NCBI GenBank assembly: GCA_031285945.1
Contig: JAITVF010000008.1
Location: 1 to 5,298 of the forward strand
Reading direction: 5' to 3'
From: Oscillospiraceae bacterium
GTDB taxonomy: Bacteria; Bacillota; Clostridia; Oscillospirales; Ruminococcaceae
DNA length: 5,298 nucleotides
Shown: one piece after another, positions 1 to 5,298 of the stretch
Position numbering within the stretch: position 1 is the stretch's first letter
Layout: every line of letters begins with the position of its first letter
Program-made: the position numbers and the translations under genes
Notes under the pieces: model-generated
The model's input: the letters and a program-made list of their open reading frames with translations, nothing else
Databases searched by the model: none
Told to the model about the DNA's origin: nothing

Positions 1-82
1 ATCTTCAATTATTACAGCCACCTTCTACACCCGTAACTTATTATCATACCTTTGATGCTATATATCCTAAGCTAAGAAAGCA
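1..82. other. AT-rich left flank, unrelated to the missing selA 5' end
   Basis: This short stretch is much more AT-rich than the selA body that follows. It does not encode the missing N-terminal part of SelA in any forward frame. The selA frame has a TAA stop at 68-70, and the other two frames give nothing SelA-like. The frame starting at base 3 stays open through this stretch and across the junction, and ends in a peptide containing IYPKLRKHW. That could be the tail of another gene or chance. I see no tRNA fold and no convincing promoter or ribosome-binding site here. Confidence 0.5.
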
Positions 83-1156
83 TTGGCGGCCGGCTACTCT
101 ACCCTGGAGTACGACGCCGCCCTCGGCGAGCGGGGGAGCCGCCAGAGCCACGTAGCCTCGCTTTTAAAAGAGCTTACGGGGGCGGAGGACGCTCTTGTGG
201 TTAACAACAACGCGGCCGCGGTGACCCTTGTTCTGCGCTCGATATGCGAAGGCCGCGAGGTCATAGTATCCCGCGGGGAGCTTGTGGAGGTTGGCGGAGC
301 CTTTCGCATACCCGAGGTTATGGAACAGTCCGGCTGCCTTTTGCGCGAGGTCGGCGCGACCAACCGCACCCGCCCCTCCGACTACCGCAGGCACATAAGC
401 CCCGGGCGCACCGGCGCCCTTTTAAAGGCTCACACCAGCAACTACAGGATCGTGGGCTTTACCGGGGAGGTTTCCCTCCCCGAGCTTGTGGGCCTGGGAA
501 AAGAAACGGGCCTGCCGGTTATATACGACCTCGGCAGCGGCTCTCTCCTTCGCCTTGAGCCCTACGGGATTTTAGGGGAGCCTTGCGTATCCGACTGCGT
601 GGCTCAGGGGGTAGACATACTCACCTTTTCGGGCGATAAGCTGCTGGGCGGCCCGCAGGCCGGGATAATCCTCGGCAAAGAGAAGCTTATAGCAGAGATG
701 AAGCGCCACCCCCTGGCGAGAGCGGTGAGGATCGACAAGCTTACGCTGGCCGCCCTTGAGGCGACTCTACGCCTCTACCGCGACCCCGAACGGGCGCTCG
801 GGGAGATACCCACCCTGAGGATGCTCACCGAAACGCGGGAGGCGCTGCGGGAAAAAGCGCTCAGGCTCATCTTGCTTTGCAAGGATTTAGGCGGTCAGCT
901 CTCGGCAGTCGATACCGAAAGCCAGGTGGGGGGTGGCAGCGCGCCCGGACGTACCCTTCCCTCGGCGGGGGTGGCCGTCTCTCCCCGCGCCCTGACCGCC
1001 GGCAGGCTCGAGGAACGGCTTCGCGGCCTTGATATACCGATTGTGGGAAGAATTTCTCACGACGCTTTTATTATGGACCTTCGCACGGCGGAGGAGAAGG
1101 ACTTTCCCCTTATAGCGGAGTCGCTGCGGGAAATCCTCGGGGGAGAAAAGGAATGA
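83..1156 (+). CDS. selA: L-seryl-tRNA(Sec) selenium transferase SelA, 5'-truncated
   Basis: SelA is a cytoplasmic PLP enzyme that turns Ser-tRNA(Sec) into Sec-tRNA(Sec) using selenophosphate. The 357-residue reading frame shows the family's core: GYSTLEYD with GERGSR (residues 4-20), NNNAAAV (41-47), SRGELVEVGGAFRIP (63-77), GATNRT (91-96), DLGSGS (149-154) and the PLP-lysine motif SGDKLLGGPQAG, with the lysine at residue 186. In E. coli SelA (about 463 residues) the equivalent lysine is Lys295, so about 109 residues are missing here. These are the N-terminal domain, known to bind tRNA(Sec), and the start of the catalytic core. The only start available is TTG at 83, which lies inside conserved sequence and has at best a weak purine-rich stretch before it; a TAA stop lies in frame at 68-70. 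The rest is intact to a normal C-terminus, and the stop overlaps selB by ATGA. Identity is near certain. Whether this is a real truncation, a pseudogene or an assembly junction cannot be decided here. As it stands the product would probably not bind tRNA normally. Confidence 0.93.
   Translation: MAAGYSTLEYDAALGERGSRQSHVASLLKELTGAEDALVVNNNAAAVTLVLRSICEGREVIVSRGELVEVGGAFRIPEVMEQSGCLLREVGATNRTRPSDYRRHISPGRTGALLKAHTSNYRIVGFTGEVSLPELVGLGKETGLPVIYDLGSGSLLRLEPYGILGEPCVSDCVAQGVDILTFSGDKLLGGPQAGIILGKEKLIAEMKRHPLARAVRIDKLTLAALEATLRLYRDPERALGEIPTLRMLTETREALREKALRLILLCKDLGGQLSAVDTESQVGGGSAPGRTLPSAGVAVSPRALTAGRLEERLRGLDIPIVGRISHDAFIMDLRTAEEKDFPLIAESLREILGGEKE
1142..1145 (+). promoter_or_regulatory. selB ribosome-binding site inside the selA 3' end
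   Basis: A GGAG lies seven bases before the selB ATG at 1153, within the last codons of selA. Together with the ATGA stop/start overlap this supports translational coupling of selA and selB and fixes the selB start. Confidence 0.7.
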
Positions 1157-3048
1157 AGGGCGTTATCATAGGAACAGCGGGCCACGTAGACCACGGCAAG
1201 ACCGCCCTCATCAGGGCGCTGACCGGCATAGAGACCGACCGTTTGCGGGAGGAAAAAAAGAGAGGCATCACCATAGACCTGGGCTTTGCCTTTATGAACC
1301 TTCCAACCGGCGAAAGGGTCGGAATCATCGACGTTCCCGGGCACGAAAAATTTGTGGGGAACATGCTGGCGGGAGCGGGCGGGATCGATCTCGCGCTGCT
1401 TGTCGTAGCCGCCGACGACGGCGTCATGCCCCAGACAAGGGAGCATCTGGGCATTTTAAGCCTTCTTAACATAAAGGACGGCGCCATAGTCATAACAAAG
1501 AAGGATCTCGCCGAGCCCGGCTGGATAGAGCTCGTCAGAGAGGATATCCGCACTCTGACCGCGGGCACCTTTCTGGAGGGGGCGCCTATAGCCGCGGTTT
1601 CGTCCCACACCGGGGACGGCCTGCCCGAGCTTAAGGAAATCATACGCGTTAAAGTTGAGGCTCTTGCCAAAAAATCCGATTCCCTCCCCTTTCGCATACC
1701 GGTAGACCGGGTCTTTTCGGTGGAGGGCTTCGGCACTGTCATAACCGGCACCATGATCGAGGGCTCTCTGCCGGTGGGGGGGGATGTGGAGATCTACCCT
1801 TCCTCCATACGGACGCGGGTGCGAAACCTCCAGGTTCACGGAGAGGACGTTCCCGTAGCCTTCGCGGGCCAGCGTGTCGCAGTCAACCTTTCGGGTGTGA
1901 GAAGGGAGGAGCTCACCCGGGGAGACGTTCTCGCGCAGCCCTGTTCCATGGAAAACACCATGATGCTCGACGTCAGGCTACGCGCCCTGAGGGAAAGCCC
2001 CCGGGCAGTTGAAAACGGGAGCCGGATGCACTTTTTTCACGGCGCGAGGGAGCTCCTGTGCAAGGTAGTGCTCCTGGACCGCGATCGCCTCGCCCCCGGC
2101 GAGGAGTGCTACGCCCAGCTCCGCTTTACCGAGCCCCTTGCCGCCAAAAAGGACGACCGCTTTGTCGTCCGCTTTTACTCGCCGGTCGAAACGGTGGGCG
2201 GCGGCGCCGTGCTCGACGCCAATCCCCCCAAGCGGAGCCGCCGAACCGAGAAGGCCGTGGCCTCCCTCCGGGTAAGGGAAAAGGGCTCCGACGCCGAGCG
2301 GCTCCATCAGGCAATTCACGACGCCTCCCCCGCTCTCTCGGAGCTTGAGGGAATAAGCCGGCGCCTCGGCCTTTACAAAGAAGCCTTCCTCGAAAACCTA
2401 TCCGCCCTTGCGGCCGATGGGCGGATAGCCTTGGCCGGTGAGCGCCGGGCCGTCTCCGCCGACTGGCTCGATACCGTTACAGAGCGTATGCGGGAACTTT
2501 TGGGGGAGTACCACAAGGATAATCCCCTCCAGGCGGGAATGCGCAGGGACGAACTGCGCGGGCGGCTTTTGCCCGGCCGCGACTCTTCAGCCGCGGACCA
2601 GGTTCTCACCCTTCTTGAAGAGCGCGGCTCCCTGAGGGTGGCGGAGGGCAGGGCGTTCCTTCCCGGTTTCGCGCCCGCCCGCAACGAGTCGGTCAACCGC
2701 GTGGAAAAGTGCTTTCAGGATGCGGGCTACACGCCGCCGGGCATGGAAGAGCTGACCGCCGCCTTCCCCAGGGAGAAGAGCCTTAAAAAGCAGGTGGAAG
2801 CGCTGCTCGCCTCGGGAGCGCTGACCGCCGCCGCCCCCGGCATATGGTTCCACAAGGATACGATGGAGGACGCAGTCCGCAGACTGACCGGTTTTATAAG
2901 CGACAACGGCGAAATCACCCTCGCGCAGTTTCGCGACCTCTCAGGAACCTCCCGCAAATTTTCCCTGGCCCTTCTCGAATACTTCGACCGGCACGGCGTC
3001 ACCAAAAAAATCGGGGACGCGAGAGTGCTCGCCAGAAGGCAGGGATAA
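1153..3048 (+). CDS. selB: Selenocysteine-specific translation elongation factor SelB
   Basis: SelB is the GTPase that replaces EF-Tu for Sec-tRNA(Sec). It binds the charged tRNA with its EF-Tu-like domains and the mRNA SECIS hairpin with its C-terminal winged helices, delivering selenocysteine at UGA on the ribosome. At 631 residues it is close to the usual length (E. coli about 614). All GTPase motifs are visible: G1 GHVDHGKT (10-17), G2 with RGITIDLGF (37-45), G3 DVPGHE (60-65), G4 TKKD (115-118) and a G5-like SSHTGDG (150-156). The beta-barrel domains follow, with the FGTVITGT signature near residue 195. From about residue 370 the protein is winged-helix repeats. It ends in the typical last repeat, containing GEITLAQFRDL, LLEYFDR and KKIGDARVL, so the SECIS-binding end is intact. 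The ATG overlaps the selA stop by four bases and has its own GGAG. An inserted palindromic element begins eight bases after the TAA stop but does not disturb the coding region. Identity is not in doubt. Confidence 0.98.
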   Translation: MKGVIIGTAGHVDHGKTALIRALTGIETDRLREEKKRGITIDLGFAFMNLPTGERVGIIDVPGHEKFVGNMLAGAGGIDLALLVVAADDGVMPQTREHLGILSLLNIKDGAIVITKKDLAEPGWIELVREDIRTLTAGTFLEGAPIAAVSSHTGDGLPELKEIIRVKVEALAKKSDSLPFRIPVDRVFSVEGFGTVITGTMIEGSLPVGGDVEIYPSSIRTRVRNLQVHGEDVPVAFAGQRVAVNLSGVRREELTRGDVLAQPCSMENTMMLDVRLRALRESPRAVENGSRMHFFHGARELLCKVVLLDRDRLAPGEECYAQLRFTEPLAAKKDDRFVVRFYSPVETVGGGAVLDANPPKRSRRTEKAVASLRVREKGSDAERLHQAIHDASPALSELEGISRRLGLYKEAFLENLSALAADGRIALAGERRAVSADWLDTVTERMRELLGEYHKDNPLQAGMRRDELRGRLLPGRDSSAADQVLTLLEERGSLRVAEGRAFLPGFAPARNESVNRVEKCFQDAGYTPPGMEELTAAFPREKSLKKQVEALLASGALTAAAPGIWFHKDTMEDAVRRLTGFISDNGEITLAQFRDLSGTSRKFSLALLEYFDRHGVTKKIGDARVLARRQG

Positions 3049-3056
3049 CAGTAGTC

Positions 3057-3168
3057 AGGGCTTGTTTGATAAATGTTCCAGTTCGTGCTTTTGCCTAAAA
3101 TTTGACCAACTCAAAGGCTGCAAAATTTGGCAAAATGACGAACATGGGTTATTTATCAAACAAGCCCT
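3057..3168. mobile_element. MITE-like element with perfect 18-bp terminal inverted repeats
   Basis: The 112-bp element begins with AGGGCTTGTTTGATAAAT (3057-3074) and ends with its exact reverse complement (3151-3168). The arms remain complementary, with small mismatches, almost to the middle: TTCGTGCTTTTGCC on the left matches TTCGTCATTTTGCC read from the right, and an AAATTT-containing block follows on each arm. The unpaired centre is short, around 3105-3120. It encodes no transposase, and the short reading frame crossing it is not a credible gene. Size, termini and position in a gene gap fit a non-autonomous element moved in trans. I cannot see a clear target-site duplication (left flank ..TAGTC, right flank AAAAT..), so the insertion may be old, or the repeat may be of another class. 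In RNA it would form a long stem-loop just after selB, without a T-run, so it is not a standard terminator. I cannot name a family. Confidence 0.7.
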
Positions 3169-3195
3169 AAAATCGTTTAATACTAATCCGCAAAT

Positions 3196-3266
3196 AAAAT
3201 GCTTTTATAATATTACTCTATTGCTTCCCCGCCAGAGGCGGGGGAAGCAATAGAAAGAAGCATTTT
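3196..3266. terminator. GC-cored palindrome in the convergent selB/typA gap, likely bidirectional terminator
   Basis: The inner hairpin spans 3218-3253. Its left arm CTATTGCTTCCCCGCC pairs with GGCGGGGGAAGCAATAG across an AGA loop, with one bulged G. An outer match, AAAATGCTT at 3196-3204 against AAGCATTTT at 3258-3266, extends the structure through an unpaired AT-rich segment. It lies 32 bases past the typA stop and downstream of selB, between converging genes, as expected for a shared terminator. Neither side has a classical run of T directly after the stem, so termination is inferred from position and stem strength. The core is shared with the palindrome at 5219-5296. Confidence 0.6.
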
Positions 3267-3285
3267 AAATGTGGAATAGTCTGAG

Positions 3286-5109
3286 TCACCGTTTGGCGCC
3301 GGCGCCGGCGCGCATTCTTAACGTTTTATCCAGTATCCGCTTGCGCAGCCTGATTCTGGTCGGGGTTATCTCAATGAGCTCGTCGTCGGTTATAAATTCC
3401 AGCGCTTCCTCAAGGCTCATGCGCCTTGGGGGGGTTAGGCGCAGCGCTTCGTCCGAGCCGCTTGCCCTGATATTTGTCACATGCTTTTTGCGGCAGACGT
3501 TGACTACGATATCCTCCATCCTGGGGGAAGCGCCAACGATCATTCCCTCGTAGACGGCGACCCCTGCGTCAATGAAGAGCACCCCACGTTCCTGCGCGCC
3601 GTGAAGCCCATAGGTGACGGATTCTCCTGTCTCGTGGGCGATAAGGGAGCCCGTCTGGCGCACCGGTATCTCCCCCTTATAGGGAGCGTAGCCGGCAAAA
3701 AGGGTATTCAGGACCCCCTCGCCGCGGGTATCGGTCATAAAATCGTTGCGGTAGCCGAATAGCCCCCTTGCCGGGATAAGGAATTCCAGCCGCATCCGGC
3801 TGCCTGTGGGGAACATATTGCGAAGCTCCCCTTTCCTGGACCCCAGCTTTTCGATGACGGCGCCGGCGTACTCCTCGGGAAGATCAGCCACGACCTCCTC
3901 CATAGGCTCCACCCGGACTCCGTTTTCCTCCTTATAGAGGACGCGTGGGGTGCTGACCTGGAACTCGTACCCCTCGCGGCGCATGGTCTCGATTAGAATG
4001 GCAAGGTGCATCTCCCCCCTGCCGGCCACCCTAAAGCTCTCGGTGGTGTCGGTCTCCTCCACACGCAGGGATACGTCCTTCAAGAGCTCCCGCATAAGCC
4101 GGTCGCGCAGGTGGCGCGAGGTGACAAACTTGCCCTCTCTGCCGGCGAAGGGGGAATCGTTCACCGAAAAGGTCATCTCCATGGTGGGTTCGCTTATCTT
4201 CACGAAGGGCAGGGGCTCGGGCGACGCCCCATCGCAGACGGTCTGGCCGATGTGGATTCCCTCAAGCCCCGAAATGCAGACGATATCGCCCATTTTGGCC
4301 TCTTCGACAGGAGCGCGGCCAAGCCCCTCTATGGCGTAGAGGTTTACCGCCTTGCCTTTATAGCTCACCGACTGGTCGTTGGCGTCGCAGACCGCGAGCT
4401 CCTGGCCCTGGCGAATAGCTCCCCGCTCTATGCGGCCCACCGCGATCCGGCCCACATACTCGTTGTAATCTATAGAGCTTACCAGCATTTGCAGCGGCCC
4501 CTCAATATCCCCCTCAGGCGCGGGAATATGGGAGAGGACGCAGTCAAAAAGGGGGGCGAGATCGGTGCCGTGATCCTCAACGGACCGCGACGCCAGCCCC
4601 TGCTTTGCCGAGCAGTACACTATAGGGCTGTAAAGCTGATCCTCGGTGGCCTCAAGATCCATTAGAAGCTCGAGAACTTCTTCCTCGATCTCACCGCTGC
4701 GGGCATCGGGCCGGTCCACCTTATTTACCACCACTATAACTCTGTGACCCAGCGCAAGCGCCTTTTCCAGCACAAAGCGGGTCTGCGGCATGGTTCCCTC
4801 AAAGGCGTCCACCACCAGCAGAACGCCGTTTACCATCTTGAGCACCCGCTCGACCTCCCCGCCAAAGTCGGCGTGGCCGGGGGTATCGACAATATTTATC
4901 TTTACGCCCCGGTAGTGAACGGAGGTGTTCTTCGCGAGGATCGTTATTCCCCGCTCCCTCTCAAGATCCCCTGAATCGAGCACCCTGTCCTCCACCGCCT
5001 GGTTTTCTCTAAACAGGCCGCTCTGGGCGAGCATAGCGTCCACCAGGGTGGTTTTGCCGTGGTCTACATGAGCAATAATGGCTATATTCCGCAGATCTTC
5101 GCGTATCAA
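3286..5109 (-). CDS. typA: Translational GTPase TypA/BipA
   Basis: TypA (BipA) is a ribosome-binding GTPase of the EF-G/LepA type. It is linked to 50S subunit assembly and to growth under stress or low temperature. At 607 residues it has the family's standard length. The GTPase motifs are AHVDHGKT (13-20), LERERGITI (49-57), DTPGHADF (75-82), NKVD (129-132) and SAKQG (167-171). An EF-Tu-like beta-barrel and EF-G-like domains follow, including [21 protein letters not shown]. The TypA-specific C-terminal half is present, with [19 protein letters not shown] and [15 protein letters not shown], and it ends in the usual [12 protein letters not shown]. The start is TTG at 5109-5107, chosen because [20 protein letters not shown] matches the family N-terminus and a GAGGAG lies nine bases upstream. 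The gene is alone on this strand, converging on selB, with its own likely promoter. The last residues, rich in Gly and Ala, come from a GGCGCC-repeat tract near 3294-3311. Identity is near certain; the cellular role is from family knowledge. Confidence 0.98.
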   Translation of the reverse strand: MIREDLRNIAIIAHVDHGKTTLVDAMLAQSGLFRENQAVEDRVLDSGDLERERGITILAKNTSVHYRGVKINIVDTPGHADFGGEVERVLKMVNGVLLVVDAFEGTMPQTRFVLEKALALGHRVIVVVNKVDRPDARSGEIEEEVLELLMDLEATEDQLYSPIVYCSAKQGLASRSVEDHGTDLAPLFDCVLSHIPAPEGDIEGPLQMLVSSIDYNEYVGRIAVGRIERGAIRQGQELAVCDANDQSVSYKGKAVNLYAIEGLGRAPVEEAKMGDIVCISGLEGIHIGQTVCDGASPEPLPFVKISEPTMEMTFSVNDSPFAGREGKFVTSRHLRDRLMRELLKDVSLRVEETDTTESFRVAGRGEMHLAILIETMRREGYEFQVSTPRVLYKEENGVRVEPMEEVVADLPEEYAGAVIEKLGSRKGELRNMFPTGSRMRLEFLIPARGLFGYRNDFMTDTRGEGVLNTLFAGYAPYKGEIPVRQTGSLIAHETGESVTYGLHGAQERGVLFIDAGVAVYEGMIVGASPRMEDIVVNVCRKKHVTNIRASGSDEALRLTPPRRMSLEEALEFITDDELIEITPTRIRLRKRILDKTLRMRAGAGAKR

Positions 5110-5118
5110 AATTTAGCG

Positions 5119-5124
5119 CTCCTC
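5119..5124 (-). promoter_or_regulatory. typA ribosome-binding site
   Basis: Read on the - strand this is GAGGAG, nine bases before the TTG start at 5109. It is the strongest Shine-Dalgarno match near the gene and is the reason a TTG rather than a later ATG is chosen as the start. Confidence 0.75.
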
Positions 5125-5127
5125 GCT

Positions 5128-5156
5128 TTGCCGTATAACTGCAACCGAGTTATAAT
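5128..5156 (+). promoter_or_regulatory. Possible divergent promoter facing right, overlapping the typA promoter
   Basis: On the + strand, TTGCCG (5128-5133) lies 17 bases before a perfect TATAAT (5151-5156). The -10 box shares bases with the typA -10 box on the other strand. It would drive transcription through the palindrome at 5219-5296 and out of the window. No gene is visible downstream before the edge, so this may be chance in AT-rich DNA. Confidence 0.3.
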
Positions 5157-5180
5157 ATCACGAATAGGCGCAAAATGCAA
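5152..5180 (-). promoter_or_regulatory. Candidate sigma-70-type promoter of typA
   Basis: On the - strand, TTGCAT (5180-5175) lies 17 bases before TATTAT (5157-5152). The -10 box is one base from consensus; the -35 box matches only its TTG. Transcription would start near 5145, giving a leader of about 35 bases with the GAGGAG site in it. The region is AT-rich and is the only gap upstream of typA. The call rests on pattern alone. Confidence 0.45.
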
Positions 5181-5218
5181 TTGTTATGTAAAATAGGAAG
5201 TATTCTATCGCTTTTGTG

Positions 5219-5296
5219 ACTATAAAATATTATTTATTTAAAAGCGTTTCCCCGCCGGAGGCGGGGAAACGCTTCAAAATAAATAATCTTTATAGT
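5219..5296. repeat. Long near-perfect palindrome upstream of typA at the right edge
   Basis: The centre is a perfect 15-bp stem, AAGCGTTTCCCCGCC (5242-5256) and its complement (5260-5274), closed by a GGA loop. Outside it the AT-rich arms continue to match: ACTATAAA at 5219-5226 pairs with TTTATAGT at the other end, and the ATTATTTATT-type blocks between them align with about one gap and a few mismatches. The whole 78-bp structure is therefore one extended inverted repeat. It shares the TTCCCCGCC/GGCGGGGAA core and NGA loop with the hairpin at 3218-3253. It could be the terminator of a gene beyond the edge or a member of a dispersed palindromic repeat family; no T-run follows the GC stem directly, although the outer arms are AT-rich. 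Confidence 0.65.
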
Positions 5297-5298
5297 AG

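Noticed and set aside
1110..1754. Long - strand open frame (214 residues) opposite selB
   Set aside because: It is the antisense shadow of the conserved SelB GTPase domain in GC-rich DNA, with no family-like sequence and no ribosome-binding site.
3062..3253. Small + strand open frame (63 residues) across the palindromic element
   Set aside because: It consists of inverted-repeat and hairpin sequence, has no ribosome-binding site and resembles no protein.
3294..3311. GGCGCC-repeat tract as a separate palindromic element
   Set aside because: It lies in the last codons of typA, encodes a Gly/Ala-rich tail before the stop, and is most simply explained as low-complexity coding sequence.
4006..4665. 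Long + strand open frame (219 residues) opposite typA
   Set aside because: It lies entirely within the well-conserved typA coding region on the other strand; a composition artefact.
3057..5296. CRISPR array or att-type direct repeats
   Set aside because: The repeats present are inverted, occur singly, and lack regular spacers; no direct-repeat pair was seen.
1..5298. selC (tRNA-Sec), selD, a SECIS element or a selenoprotein gene near selAB
   Set aside because: I looked for these because they often cluster, but found no tRNA-like cloverleaf in the gaps and no interrupted UGA-containing frame.

Overview
This window is bacterial. It holds the selenocysteine-incorporation genes selA (5'-truncated as seen here) and selB on the + strand, facing a complete typA/bipA on the - strand. 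Coding DNA is clearly GC-rich, but isoleucine ATA codons are frequent and two of the three genes begin with TTG. The non-coding stretches are markedly AT-rich and carry GC-cored palindromes. A selAB pair implies an organism that makes selenoproteins, often an anaerobe. The proteins alone do not fix the phylum for me; a GC-rich Firmicute, Synergistota or Desulfobacterota member would all fit. The abrupt change at both ends suggests the window may be a whole small contig, possibly from a metagenome.

Layout. Bases 1-82 are AT-rich sequence with no confident gene. At about base 83 the sequence switches abruptly into the body of selA, which lacks roughly the first 105-110 residues of the usual protein. 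selA runs to 1156 and overlaps selB by an ATGA (1153-3048), so the pair is translationally coupled. Eight bases after the selB stop lies a 112-bp element with perfect 18-bp terminal inverted repeats (3057-3168), which looks like a MITE or a similar non-autonomous palindromic element. A GC-cored hairpin (3218-3253) follows in the convergent gap and probably terminates both converging transcripts. typA occupies 5109-3286 on the - strand, with a good ribosome-binding site and a plausible promoter. Upstream of typA, at the right edge, is a second, longer palindrome (5219-5296) with the same core sequence as the first hairpin.

Function. SelA converts Ser-tRNA(Sec) to Sec-tRNA(Sec). SelB is the dedicated elongation factor that carries it to UGA codons marked by a SECIS hairpin. 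The partners selC (tRNA-Sec) and selD are not in the window, nor is any recognisable selenoprotein gene. TypA is a ribosome-associated GTPase, related to SelB only as a fellow translational GTPase. I see no clearly new multi-gene system. The points worth a second look are the broken selA start, the MITE-like element, and the two palindromes that share a core but have compensating stem changes.
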